64,000 nucleotides of DNA from Perognathus longimembris pacificus. Taxonomy: Eukaryota; Chordata; Mammalia; Rodentia; Heteromyidae. Below, piece after piece: positions 1-12,139 of this stretch. The notes beneath the pieces were generated by a model. The model worked only from the letters and a program-made list of their open reading frames with translations. It did no database searches and was not told where the DNA came from. The stretch's first letter is position 1. Each line of letters opens with the position of its first letter. A program made the translations under genes and the position numbers. The stretch lies in contig NC_063181.1 of the NCBI RefSeq assembly GCF_023159225.1, positions 21,540,073 through 21,604,072 on the forward strand, in the 5' to 3' direction.

Positions 1-418
1 AATTTAGCATTTTATTGAAAATATATAGATAATAAGGCATCATGTAAGTTAATAAAAGTAGTTAGTTAATGAAAGATTAAGGGAACAATTGAGAAGTGGT
101 ATGGATAAGAAACAGTAGACATAGCCATAGATTCTTTCCTTTCTGAGCTACCAGTGTAGCTTTCCACACAATGCCTTTGTACCTTGCTCTTTCAGTGTCT
201 CCCATACAAATCCATGTAAAACAGAGTAGTGGCTTAAGGGATCTGTTTTCCACCAAATGAAGGTTATCAATGGTTTTATCTCTAGTAAGTTTATCAGACT
301 TTGCCCTTCCCAAAACATACAACCATTTTTCTTTATGAACTGAATTCATTCTCTTTGCCCCATGAGCCAGATTAATTGAACTACAGGCAAATACAATGTG
401 TACGTCCCATTTTTGTTT
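1..418 (-). other. Unassigned segment with a minus-strand open frame and AATAAA
   Basis: On the minus strand a 90-codon frame runs from 349 to 77, followed by T-rich DNA and an AATAAA hexamer (complement of 11-16). A second minus-strand frame upstream crosses into the MER5A-like relic, so continuity is poor. I do not recognise the peptide. It could be the 3' UTR of a minus-strand transcript, a retrocopy fragment, or chance. I do not call a gene here. Confidence 0.2.
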
Positions 419-646
419 AGTGGTTCCTGAACCACAATATGCAGCCTCAACATTGTGGAGAGGTAGTTCTTTATATGTATATGTGGGGCATTAGGGAAAG
501 TTCTCTATATTACATGATGTGTGGTAGTGTCTCTGGCAGCTGGCGACTCGGTGTCACGAGCACCCTAGTTCTGCCCATGAAAGATGTGACTAGACATTGT
601 CAGTTTTTCCCTGAAAAGAAAAACTAGTCCTAGTTGACAAACACTG
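419..646 (-). mobile_element. MER5A-like hAT-Charlie nonautonomous DNA transposon relic
   Basis: Read on the minus strand it follows the MER5A order: a CAGTG..TCAAC-like start, a middle containing GACAATGTCTAGTCACAT, and an end with AATGTTGAGGCTG then GAACCACT. Its length of about 228 bp is close to the roughly 190 bp family size. The flanking 8-mers do not match, so the duplicated target site has decayed. Long open frames inside it on the plus strand are incidental. Confidence 0.7.
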
Positions 647-654
647 CCTAAAAC

Positions 655-3600
655 ACAGATTGTGCTTTCTTTTTTCTTCATTCTGTGCAAGCATACTGAA
701 CACTTCTCATTGGTTTATTTTCCAGGATAGTTGGTTATTTTACCCTGGTTCATTCTCATGGTCTCATTCTCTTACTACTCCAGAAATAATGCAAAGCCAA
801 GTTAGTTTTCCATTGAGAAATGAAACTTTCTTCCAAAAAATTACCAAATTACTTTGGCCTCATTGTCATAAAAAGATCTCACAGCATAAAGTCTCACACT
901 ACAAACAAGACGAATAAACAACCCAAAAGTTAAAGGTAAAATTTATTTATTCAGCATTAAAATATAGTTAAAAACAACAGAATATATATATATACATATA
1001 TATATATATGAAGTTATCCAGTGAAATTATGTGGAAAATATTGGATAACAAGATTACTTTTTTTTCCTTTTTTGAATCAACCACATAGTGTTTCCCAGCA
1101 ATTTTTTGCCTCTTAGAAATGACTATCCAAGAAAATTGTAAAGAAAAAAAAAAGGAAGGTTTTTTTTTCCCCCCATACTAAGATATTGTGAAAAGCCAAT
1201 ATTGGAGATTATGTTCCTAATCCATTCTCAAGCCCAAATGATGCAAGATGGGGTTATATGTGTATCCACATTCAAGGAGTCTATTTTCAGCACCCAAGTT
1301 AGATGATAAAGTAGTTACTGTAGCTTCTGGTGGTGCCTAACTTAATCTTAGGGAGTAGCTTATACTGGGAGAACTTGGCTCATTATGGATTATTTTGTAG
1401 CATCAGTCATGCCATGAGATGACAAGGCTTTGTAAGACAAATATTATGGATCAATCTTCAGAGGCCAGCACTCCATGCAGCCAAAAATCCTCATTGGCAG
1501 AACAAAACTGAAAGCCCTTAATGAATTCTGTTACCGTGGCAGCGTACTGTCAAATTATGCACTAATAGCAAAAGAGCTAGAAAACCCTACCAAGAAAGCA
1601 GCATGCCTTTTGGCAGGCTGAGAGTCAGGGTCTGGTGCTGAGATTCCAAACATTGTAAAGGAGAGAACTGACTGACTGCCTCATAAGCCAAAATCCGTGT
1701 GCAAACTCTCCAGGATTTTCTTTGTGAATCCCAGAACAGCTACTTGAATGTTAGGGATATTTATTTTTTCTTCATTCTTTCTTTCCCAACTTTCCTTTCC
1801 AAATGTAATTAGTTGTTACTTGGTTTAACAATAAAAGGCATGCCCCAGTAGTGTTCATGCCCAGAACCACAGTCACATATTAGGGAGAATTCTACTTAAT
1901 GAGTAAGTTCCTATACTGTATCAACCTCTATGATTTAGGATATGGCAGAACTTTAATGCAATTAACATAATATGAAGGTGAGCAGAGGTCTCTAATTGCT
2001 TAGAAATTAGCCACTATTTTTATACTTTGGGATTAGGACGATAACTGTGAGTGAAATCTTGCTCAGATTTACTCATGTGAATTCTATTGTAAATCACCTA
2101 AAATGTTTGAAAACCAGCATTTTCAATTTCAAGTCAACCAGGATGAATGAAGATGTACAAACTGTAAAGTTGCATTAATTAAAAAAAAATCTCTTTTTTT
2201 AAGCACTGTTGTTTCAGGAATGTGTTCCACAACTGTTTCCCTAGGGAAACTTTAAGAGGACCATTTTTCATTCTCCTATTTCCTCTGTTTCATTCAGATC
2301 TTGCATAGGTTTTATTTCTCATATACATATATATATAATACATTTTTATCTAAATAAAATGTTAATCTTTAACAGCAAAATGTGAGTTTCATTACTGTAT
2401 TCAGATGATCTAATTTGTGACTATATGTATCTAATTCAAGGCATGGTGTTTTCTTCTCTATTTGGTACATCCATCCATGAAGAGAACAATTCACATATAA
2501 GAAATAAATTAAGAAAATGACTCCTCTAATACAGTTTGCCCCAGTGAGTTTGGAAATTCTTATAAATTGTGCATTTGGCCTGTAATTTAGATAATTACTT
2601 CAGTTCTCCAGTTTGTTCCTAATAGTCAGAATCTACTCAATATCTCATGCATGATAAATGATTTATCAGTTTCCTAAGCAAATTGATCAAATTGAGTGAA
2701 ATAGCATATTTGATTGATGGATTTCAACATATAGTCTCCATAGGCTGCAATTTTGTGAAAATCTAATTAGATTAGATTTTAATAAAGAATTATTATTTAC
2801 AAAGTGTTTGATGGGTTAGAAAGATTAGTTCCTTCTGAGAATTTTAAATAAAAGTTAAATCATTAGTTTGATCAAAATGAATTCAAGCTATTCATTTGGT
2901 ATAAAATATTTATCACATTATAAAAATGTGAATATCAACAGGATGTTTATTTCAAAATAATGCTTTTCATTTTTTATGTAGTTGAGATGTGTTTTTTCTG
3001 AACTGAGGGTGAAACACTGGGAAATCATTATCACTTGCTTTTTATAGTTTTTCATTCACAAGAATACTAAACTCAGAATATTAAAATTATAACTATTTAT
3101 GAACATGAAGAAATACTAACTACTACAATTTAGGGTTTTTAAATAACATAGTCATATTTTGTGCCTTTTTTTTTTACAGGCAATAGCTTCAAATACTTGT
3201 GGTGAATACAGATTTTTGCTGCAAAGAAATAATAGTAAGTGTTTATATTTACCCATTCACTATTTACAACTACAACCTCTCAATATTTAGGTCTACACTT
3301 TTGTTTAAATTCATGAAAAAAGTCATTTATCATCTTATATTTTTGATAAAAGTTCTTCAGTCTAATGGCATTCATTGTAGAATTCTAACAGATGGAATAT
3401 TACAGAAGAAATGAATCATGACAGTCTTTCCATTTGTCCACTGTTAGTATCTTATTATTGATGTAAATTTCTCTTCTGTATTTCTCTTCTGCCTTCACAA
3501 CACTGAATTTCTCATTGATTTGCTGATTTAGACAAAGCCGCATTTTTCTCTAGATAATTATTTCACAACCAATCAAAGTATATGTGGCAAAACACTTACT

Positions 3601-4050
3601 TTGTATTATGATTTCTCATGGAGACATTCTTTTTTAATATCAAATGGTAAATACTTTTCATACAAACATTAATCTTGCAAAAAAAAAAAAACAGGCATCT
3701 TTCTACCAAGTGGAGCTAAATAGGAATGTTAGATTGAACAGCTTCTCAGTATTCTGTAAGGTAATTTTCATGATGGTTTAAATGTGTTTATTTCAGATGT
3801 GAACATAAGTAGACTTTGTTTTACCTGACCAGTGTTATCTTTGTCCCTTCCTTTCATTAATGTAATTACTTGATAATTATCTTTCTTTTAAATGTAATAA
3901 AGGAAATATCAGCACGTTTCAGGTTCTTTTAACATCAAGGAATTAAGGTATTTTAAGATATGATATTTTAAATAAAATTACTATCTGTAAGGAATAGATG
4001 CAATCCAGTCACCAAGGTAAATTTGTAACTGACACTTGAAGAAGAAAATG
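655..4050. other. Unique AT-rich DNA, no gene seen
   Basis: I see no repeat I can name, no splice-bounded exon-like frame and no CpG-rich segment. It contains a short TA-rich tract and scattered poly(A)/poly(T) runs. The segment near 1250-1740 is somewhat less AT-rich but matches nothing I recognise. Confidence 0.5.
981..1009. repeat. (TA)n microsatellite
   Basis: Alternating TA with one CA interruption, about 29 bp. Confidence 0.85.
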
Positions 4051-4061
4051 CGCTCAAATTC

Positions 4062-4331
4062 TTTTTTTTTATTGTCAAAATGATGTACAGAGAGGTTACA
4101 GTTTCATACGTTAGGCCTTGAGTACATTTCTGCTGCTGTTTGTTACCTCATCCCTCATTCCTCCCTCCCCCCTCTCCCTTTCCCTCTCCCCCCATGAGTT
4201 GTTCAGTTGGTTTATACCAAATGGTTTTGCAAGTATTGCTTCTGGAGTCATTTGTCTTTTTATCCTTTGTCTCTCAATTTTGATATGACCTTTCTCTTCT
4301 CTAGTTCTAATACCAGTATATACAGTTTCCA
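4062..4331 (-). mobile_element. L1 3' end, antisense
   Basis: A poly(T) start (4062-4070) is followed by the complement of the L1 terminal sequence (ACAATAAA, CCTCTGTACATCA, GAAACTGTAACC) and by a C/T-rich block at 4150-4195 that is the complement of the L1 3' UTR G-rich tract. Similarity to the other copies stops after the 'CCAGTATATACAGTTTCCA' segment. The 13-mer at 4054-4066 recurs at 4922-4934, which may mark a longer insertion (see findings). Confidence 0.85.
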
Positions 4332-4984
4332 GTTAATTCATGAGTTTTTAAAAGTGAGATTCCTGGTAGCTTACCTACTTTATACCTAGTTATGTATATT
4401 CTGAGTGTGTTGTCCAGTTTGGGCCATATTCTGGCTTATGTGCCTTAGTAATACATTTTCCTAAATGTCACATTTACTCTACTTTTGAACTGCTTCACAA
4501 TGTTTCTGCCCACTGATCTTCAATTTGGCGTATTTTACTCAGACAAGTATAATGTGGTTTTTGAGTGCAATTTAAGTATTGGTACTTTATAGAATATGCA
4601 TTGATGATTATACTTATGGAATTACTGCATTGCCTACTCAGATATAGGCTATATTTGAAAAATGACTTTCTATTTCAATAGTTGCAGCTTTGCTTTAGTT
4701 ATCAAGACAGTGGTAGATGAGGCTTTGATTAATATTCATTCTTTTAGGTGAAGTTGTTGCTGAAGTAATCATATTATCTTCTTGTAGTAGTTAGGGAAAT
4801 AAAGATAGAACAGAGAAAATGTCCATATTAACATTTGTGGGGATGTTTACTATAAAGTAAGCATAAGTATATCATCTGAATGAGTACTATCTATACTAGA
4901 AAACATTATGGCAAATTGAGTTCAAATTCTTTTTCATAGGAAATGTTCACAGTATGGTATATTTTTTTTTATTAGATTGGTTAT

Positions 4985-5125
4985 TGATTTCATTTTTGAG
5001 CCAAAGTCTGGTTGTATTGCACTGACTAGACATGAATGTCATATAGTCCAGGTTGGCCTCAATCTTGTTATCCTCCTTCTTTTGCCTCTTATTCCTTCCT
5101 GGGATGGCATGACACCCAGAGTTAT
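4985..5125 (-). mobile_element. Degenerate 7SL/B1-like SINE, antisense
   Basis: The complement of a B1/Alu-like body is legible: an 'AAAGTCTGGTTGTATTGC' start, then 'CAGGTTGGCCTCAA', then a CTCC..TGCCTC run and 'GGGATGGCATGACACCC'. It is heavily diverged, with no clear A-tail or target-site duplication. Confidence 0.5.
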
Positions 5126-6257
5126 GTAGAATATTTTTATTTTAAAATCATTTTATGTACTTTCCAGAAACAAATATAAATACATGCTTACGACATACTA
5201 TATATATTTGTATATGTTTATATAAAAATATATATTTTACATGTATGCTTATATAAAATCATCATTAGCTTATCTGATTTTCATTTTATTTCTAAATCTT
5301 TGGCTTCAATCTGTTTTTATTTAGTTATTAATTTAAATATAACCACTCTTGGGAAAGGTTCTTGGTCTCCAACACCAGAGATGCAGAGAGGAAAGATTAA
5401 CTTCTTTTCTTCTAGTGACTTAAAGGCCACAAGAGTTAATATGAATATTTCTTCTCAATTTCTATTCATTGCAGTAGAAATTGTGATAGAAAAAGCATGT
5501 AACACTTATGACTCTGAAGTGGAAACCTACTTCCTTCCTTCAGGGAGACAAAATGGCAAGCATGGAGAGCAGAAATCCAGTTACAATATTATAGCAATAA
5601 TTCCAAGAAGCAAGCATTGGCAGACTGATCAAAGGCAGTGAGTCCTGGACAAATCGGCTGAAGAAAAAGTATTGTAATGAACCATGAAAACTAAGACGTT
5701 AAGTTGAGGTTCTTTCCTATATGACAAAAACTTACGTGATAATTATTGTTTAGAATGCTTATAGAAGACATGGTTAATGAACAGAAGGATTTAGTTTAAT
5801 TAATGGCTGTTATTTGTCCTGCAATTACCTGGATATATCTCGAATGCAGATAAGAGTTTCGTATAAAACTATTAGGCCACATTGACCATCACCATGTGTT
5901 CTAGTCACCTACCCTCTCACACAGTGGCATTAGCCTTGTTCTACAATAAAAATAACAAAATAAATTAGTTGGCCTCATCACATTTTAAATGTGAATAACC
6001 AAATGACGTTAATAGCTAACCATTGGAAAGCACTGGTGTTGTCCAAAAGTCAATATTGGACCACTAAATTCTAGATTTGCAAAGGCATCTGTAGAAAATT
6101 TTAGTTTTGAATTATAGAATTAAACATATAACTGTGTTTGGAAATTTATGTCATATTTGTAGTAGGAGACAATAATTATATGATTATTCCATTCGAGGTC
6201 TGGTAGATAATATCTGAAATTTAACTCAATGTAACATTTAAAATCTTCAGATTCAAT

Positions 6258-6495
6258 CAACATCAAGACACAAAGGATAAAAAAACAAACAACTCCAAAA
6301 GCAACACTTGCAAAACCATTTGGTGTAAACTAACTGAACAACTCATGGGGGAAGAGGGAAAGCGGGAGGGGGAGCGGGGAATGAGGGAGGAGGTAACAAA
6401 TAGTACAAGAAATGTACCCATGGCCTAACGTATGAAACTGTAACCATTCTGTATGTCACTTTGACAATAAATAAGTAATTATTTTTTTAAAAAAG
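6258..6495 (+). mobile_element. L1 3' end, sense
   Basis: It carries the L1 3' UTR segment from 'AGACACAAAGGATAAAAAA' through the G-rich tract (6345-6395), then ATGAGGGAGGAGGTAACAAA and the terminal TTTGACAATAAATAA. It is 5' truncated within the 3' UTR. Its A-rich tail is interrupted by T-runs. Confidence 0.85.
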
Positions 6496-7322
6496 AGTTT
6501 CAATAGTCCATGAATAAGGAAAATAAGCAGAAGCTGCTCTGGCAAAGCCATCCACAACAACTGAAATGGTCCTTTGTATGTCAAGACAATTTTTCAAAGC
6601 ATCTTCTTTCCTTAATACTCTTTAAAGATCATGATTTCCATTTTAAAATTCATTACTAAAATTCACTGGTGCCAGTGCTCACTTAAAGATGATATCATTT
6701 GGAATTACAGAATCTTATTAGAGTATAATTTTCCTCATTCAAATGTAAAATACAGTTCACTTCTTCTGACCCCTTAAAACATATGAGAGGAAAAAATGTA
6801 AAAAAATCATCCTTTAATAACTGTTACTAAATTATGAAACATATTATTTCTGAAAGAAATATACTTTGATGGCATAGGGGAAAGTAAAGTTGTTCTCTGT
6901 TTTAATTGCATACAACCTGAATTGTAGTTTGTAGGTTAAAGGATATTTCACTGATGGTGGTGCATTCATAATAAAAAAAAATTGATCTTCCTTTGCCACT
7001 ATTTGCAAATGAAACCAAATGGATATTTAGTTGGAAATAATTCAGGAAAAGAACTGGAGAAAGTTTTTGTTAATTTACACCTTTATTTAAGGTCTCTTTT
7101 TAACAAAACCCTTCTCATGATTTCATTTAGTTTATAAGATATCTGCATTTGGGGGCATGGCTAACAAACCATAAGCGTTTACATAAATCACATAATCTTT
7201 TAGACCAAACAATTCTATATTGTGCTCCATCTCCTAACTCAAGAGAAATTTATCATATACATTAACACTTAACATTGAGTTTCATACCATATGAAATTAT
7301 GTCTTTTTCTTCTGTCTTTCTT

Positions 7323-7659
7323 TTTTTTTAATTTGTATTATCAAACTGACGTACAGAGAGGTTACAGTTACATATGTTAGGCATTGGATACATTACTTGT
7401 ACTGTTTGTTACCTCGTCCCTCAAACACCCCTCCCACATCCCCCTTTCCCTTTCCCCCCATGAAGTGTTCAGTTCACTTAGACCAAACAGTTTTTCAAGT
7501 ATTGCTTTTGTAGTTTTTCTTTTTTTACCCTGTGTCTCTCAATTTTGGTATGCCCTTTCAATTTCCTGGTTCTAATACCAGTATACACGGTTTCCAATAT
7601 ACTCAGATAAGATTACAGAGATAGTGTAGATACAACCACAGGAAGGTGATACAAGAACA
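7323..7659 (-). mobile_element. L1 3' end, antisense, with target-site duplication
   Basis: The 15-mer TCTTCTGTCTTTCTT occurs at 7308-7322 and again at 7660-7674, exactly bracketing a poly(T)-headed L1 3' UTR complement. The copy is truncated about 330 bp from the L1 end. The perfect duplication indicates a moderately recent insertion. It lies against an older sense L1 tail that resumes at 7675. Confidence 0.92.
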
Positions 7660-7674
7660 TCTTCTGTCTTTCTT

Positions 7675-7990
7675 CCCATGGGTTTATCCTTGATGTCACT
7701 CTAACTGACTTGGTACACTAGGTATTGTACATATGTTTATCAGAACTAGGGAAGGGGAACATAAAAATGGAGAGTTGAAGGGTAAAAGGTGAACCAATGC
7801 AACAGTAATACTTACAAAACAATATGCTGTAAACCAACTGTACAACTTGGGGGAGAGTGGGAAGGGAATCAGGAGGGGGGAGGGTGGAAGAAAAACGAAG
7901 GAAGAGGTAACAAGTTTGATAAGAAATGTATTCCCTGCCTTAAATATGTAATTGTAACCCTTCTGTATATCATTTTGACAAATTTAAAAA
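7675..7990 (+). mobile_element. Older L1 3' end, sense
   Basis: Diverged L1 3' UTR: 'CAGAACTAGGGAAGGGGAACATAAAAATGG' region, ACCAACTGTACAACT, the G-rich tract (7850-7895), GGAAGAGGTAACAAG and the terminal CTGTATATCATTTTGACAAA. It is more diverged than its antisense neighbour. Frames running through it are not genes. Confidence 0.8.
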
Positions 7991-7999
7991 ATGAAAACA

Positions 8000-9220
8000 A
8001 AAAATGTTTAAAAATTAAATTCCAATGCTGCTCAGTAAAAACGGTGTTAAAATTGGTCTTGATGTCTATCCACTTTTCTCCTTCCTAGGAAAATAATGAA
8101 TGTCAAATCATATCATTTCTATTTCTGTTTAAAATCCATCAAGTTGTTCATTCAGCCTCCATGATACCTTACATTATGTCATTTAATCGACATTTTACTA
8201 GTCATGTTCCAATTCTCCTCCACTAGATAAAAGGAATAGGACAAGCCTAGAACTACCTCTTTGTCCAAATCTATGAAATTTCATCTTTAACATTTTGTGA
8301 AGGGTAACCTTTATATAATGTGCCTCAATCTGTTTCCCAACTCCTAGATTCCTGAGATCTTTCTGTCTCCGTTTAACACAGAGTTAAGAGTTCAAACGCA
8401 CACATATTGCCTGCCTTAAAACCAGGGTTGAGTATAAGACATCAAGACTGATCTTAAAAAGGGTAGACAGGAGGAAAGGACTCTGACAGCGTAAAGAGAG
8501 AGGAGTAACAACTAAATAGTGTCTGCTGAAAGAAATGAACTTTCTGATACTTCTATAGAACTCTCTGAGACTTCTAACAACTGGTTCCTGGTTGTCTTCT
8601 CAGTTTTTCTGAATGATATCAGCTAACATTCCAGCATAGGGCATTGATTTTCATTCACACCATAAATCATCATTATTCTATATATTTTAAGGAAAAATCT
8701 ATTAATCATTTCTACCTGTTTGAAGAAAAAACATTTTAAAAAAAATCACCACTAAGCAAAACTACTGTAATCATAGATTAATATGAGTGGAAAAAAAAAT
8801 GGGTTATGCTAACAAATTGGATTATCTAGATATGGTGACTTTCATGTCTCTTCTGTTTGCCACACACTATGGTGTGTGAAATTACCGCTGTATTCATATT
8901 TATTTGAAATAGAGAAATAAAATTAGATTTATTTTTCAATATGTGGGTACCACTTAAGAAAATAAGGAGTCAGACTTATCTGGTTTTATTAAGTTGTAAT
9001 TATGCAATTTGGGGAAAATGAAGTAAACCTTTGAAACTGTTAGTACTTTCTTATCAGTAATTACTTACCCTGTAAGTGGTTATAAAGATCAAAATAAGGT
9101 TATAATCCAGAATCTATACATCAGTGCCATTATTGCATGTACTCAGCAAAACATATGTGTAGCTCCTACTAAAGTTCTTGAGGTTATTAGTCATCTGAGA
9201 GAACCTTGGGAGAAATTACC
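8000..9220. other. Unique AT-rich DNA
   Basis: No repeat, RNA gene or exon-like frame recognised. Confidence 0.5.
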
Positions 9221-9224
9221 CCTC

Positions 9225-9287
9225 AGTCCCCTTTCCAGAACAGTAATCACATGCTCTACCATTGAGCTAGAATTAACCCTACTCCAA
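9225..9287 (-). mobile_element. ID-like (tRNA-Ala) SINE relic, antisense
   Basis: The segment 'CACATGCTCTACCATTGAGCTAGAATTAACCC' resembles the complement of the ID A-box region (TGGCTCAGTGGTAGAGC). It is short and diverged. The A-box half is more legible than the B-box half. Confidence 0.4.
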
Positions 9288-9611
9288 ATTAATATTTTCC
9301 AAAGACAGTAAAAGATCTTCCCAGATCTGGAAGGAAGGAGGCAACTCAAATAAATATTCCATTCCAACTTAACTATTTTCTCATCAACAGACAACCAAAA
9401 ACCTTGAATTAGGATACAAATTATATTACTTCATTACTGACCCACTGTTTTTTGTAATGACACCTTTAAAATTCCATAAGAAACAAATGTATGTAGAACT
9501 TTTAAAGATATCATTCATTCCAGATCAGGTGATAAATAATCATAGAGGACATAAGCATTGTAGCCTACAGTGACAATGTACATTAAGGATAAGATTTTTT
9601 TTTTAAATAAA

Positions 9612-9765
9612 GAAAGCAAGGGTGGTGAGGAACAGCGGGAGGGAAGGAGGGATAAAAATGAGAAAGGGGATAACAGGTATGACAAGAATTGTGTATGTAT
9701 TCACTACCTTAAGCATGTAACTGTAACCCCTCTGTACATCATCTAGACAATAATAATAATATAAA
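9612..9765 (+). mobile_element. Degenerate L1 3' end, sense
   Basis: Purine-rich tract, then GGGGATAACAGGTATGACAAGAAT, CATGTAACTGTAACCCCTC and TAGACAATAATAATAAT. This is the same terminal order as other L1 tails here, more diverged. Confidence 0.75.
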
Positions 9766-9930
9766 TATACCAATAGAGAACAAGAAAGACAAAACACACA
9801 CATGTAATACTGAATAAGTGGTGAGAAATGTAATAGATTTCAATAAACTTCTCTAGAACATTGGAAGGTCAATTAAAAAAGATTATTCATTTGTGAGAAA
9901 TATGTATGGAGCATGGTGACCTTAATTTCT

Positions 9931-10120
9931 TTTTTTTTCTTTTTCTTTTTTCTTTTTTTGCCAGTCCTGGGGCTTGGATTAGGCCTGAGCACTGTCCCTG
10001 GCTTCTTTTTGCTAAAGGCTAGCGCTCTGCCACATGAGCCACAGCGCCACTTCCGGCCTTTTCTATATATGTGGCTCATGTGGCAAGCACTCTTGCCACT
10101 AGGCCATATTCCTCGCCCCC
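9931..10120 (-). mobile_element. IDL-Geo dimeric SINE, antisense, with target-site duplication
   Basis: Complement of the right monomer (CCAGTCCTGGGGCTTGGATT ... GAGCCACAGCGCCACTTCC) followed by the complement of the ID monomer (AGGCAAGCACTC-type block, ending near CATATTCC). The poly(T) head is the retroposon A-tail. The 16-mer GGTGACCTTAATTTCT at 9915-9930 is repeated at 10121-10136. The duplication is perfect, so this is a young insertion. Confidence 0.93.
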
Positions 10121-10136
10121 GGTGACCTTAATTTCT

Positions 10137-11515
10137 ATATTGCAAAGCCTGAGGGAAACTAGTTTAATTTTTTTAAGTGGTTTACTTTATACCTGCAGTA
10201 GCTTATTCAAACTTTAGGCAGTAGTTTTGGCACTCTTTTTCTAATTACAAATATATTATGATAAATAATATGATAAAGTAACAGATTTTAATTACCATAA
10301 ATGTGTATATTCTTTGAAGTGAAACATTGAGTCCAAATAAAATTGAGAAAGAGTTTGGTAATAATTTTAGGGGTTTGGTTTAAAATTAGGTCTTTGCTAT
10401 TCAGAAACTATAGTGTTACCATCATCACATATTTTCAGAAAATATCTAATGAAATTCATAATCTATGATTTTTTTATCAAACAAGGATGATGAAATATCT
10501 GAAATATCTTGGCTTACATAGGTTTAAGATACAAATGTGTGTATCCATCACTGTAGTGACAATGAAAATTAACTTTATGACTTCACAAGATCTTGTAACA
10601 GTATTTCTATGAAAGACCAGGAAATTTCAACCTTATGTAGAATGGTTAAATTTGCTACATTTCTTTTATTCATTTTTGCAGAATGGATTCAGTTCTGCTT
10701 CTTTGCATTCTTATTTAAATTTTTATATAAAAATGAGGTCCTGGTATTGGGCTGCTACATTTCCTATCTGAAATTTAGTAATCTCCTATCAGCCTGACCT
10801 TCTGCTATTTTGAATATTTACTGACTGGACATTTCACCTGTTTCTCTTAGTTTGGAAAAGCTATAAATAGGAGGAAAAAGTAGAAAGGTTATCCAATCAA
10901 AATGCAGAATATGGATAAAGGTCAGGATGATAGGTCATGCAATTCTAATTCCCAATATATATCAGACAATAAAAATCTGACACCTCGTTCTTCTGGCAAA
11001 GATTGTAATAACAGAATTGAAAATACTGTGAAAATTATTTTCATATAAAACTATAGAGTTGATATAGAGCAATAGTATTTGTCTATTTTCATTAAACTTT
11101 TAGAACTACATTTCAATGCTTATGAACTGAAGTCATACATATAAAATAGAAAAAATAAATTTTGAAAATATAAATTTTTTATTCACCAGTAAATTATAAT
11201 CTGAACTACATATCATCTAACAAAAGAGGCATATGTATGATAAATCAAAATTAGAAATTATAGTTTGGAAAATATTGATACTATAGAAGTTAAATGACCT
11301 TTTAATTTAAGTTCTAATCATTACAATCCATATTGACATTTATGTGTAAAATACAGTGTGATATGGTAGGTAAAACAGTGGCTCCTCAAAATATACCCAC
11401 ATTCCAATATCTGGAATTGTTGATTTATAGCACAAAAAAGTTTTAGGGGTATGATTAAATTAAGGATCTTGGAGTACTGAAATACTTAAAAGAGCCACAA
11501 GTGTTGTTTGATAGC
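10137..11515. other. Unique AT-rich DNA
   Basis: No repeat or exon recognised. Confidence 0.5.
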
Positions 11516-11520
11516 TCATA

Positions 11521-11583
11521 GTTTCTCTCTCTCCCAGCTCCCTTCCCTCCCTCCCTCCCTTCCTATCTTTCTCTTTCTCTTTC

Positions 11584-11637
<54 letters not shown>

Positions 11638-11693
11638 TTCTCTCTCTCTCTTTCTCTTTCTCTTTCTCTTTCTCTGTCTCTGTCTCTCTGTCG

Positions 11694-11734
<41 letters not shown>
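11521..11734. repeat. Compound (CT/CTTT)n-(CA)n microsatellite
   Basis: A polypyrimidine tract of CTCT and CTTTCT units to 11713, switching to pure CA (11714-11734). Ser/Leu-rich and Arg/Glu-rich frames on the two strands are simply translations of this repeat. No SINE is recognisable on either flank, unlike several other arrays here. Confidence 0.95.
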
Positions 11735-12101
11735 TCATTTACAAACACTGGAGAATACAAGGTGTAGTTACCACAAAACTACTTTGGCAGCATCCCTTTT
11801 AAAACTCTACTCTATTGTCATGGCAATTTCAGAACTTCGGTAGATCAACATTTTTACTGGAAGATTCTTCATATTAGTTATAGGGAACAATGAGGGAACT
11901 ATATCTACCCTATGCAGAACTAAGTAATCAGGTTTATTGCACAACTTGGAAATTTCCTGTTTAGGAAAATAAGTTATTAGCAGTATATTTCAGGTTAAAT
12001 TACTCTTAAAACTGAACATTAGTGAAAGTTAAACATAAATATATAATTTAATTTTACCTTTAACCATAAAAAAGTCTTTCAATTCAGCATAACATTGTCA
12101 A

Positions 12102-12103
12102 TG

Positions 12104-12134
<31 letters not shown>
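12102..12134. repeat. (GT)n microsatellite
   Basis: GT dinucleotides with one TT interruption. Confidence 0.9.
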
Positions 12135-12139
12135 ACGTA

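Noticed and set aside
5300..5641. 113-codon plus-strand frame in apparently unique DNA
   Set aside because: No recognisable motif, no splice context, and a frame of this length is expected by chance in 64 kb; an isolated exon cannot be supported.
11460..11843. Overlapping 70-110 codon frames on both strands
   Set aside because: They are produced by the CT/CTTT/CA repeat; composition is purely repetitive.
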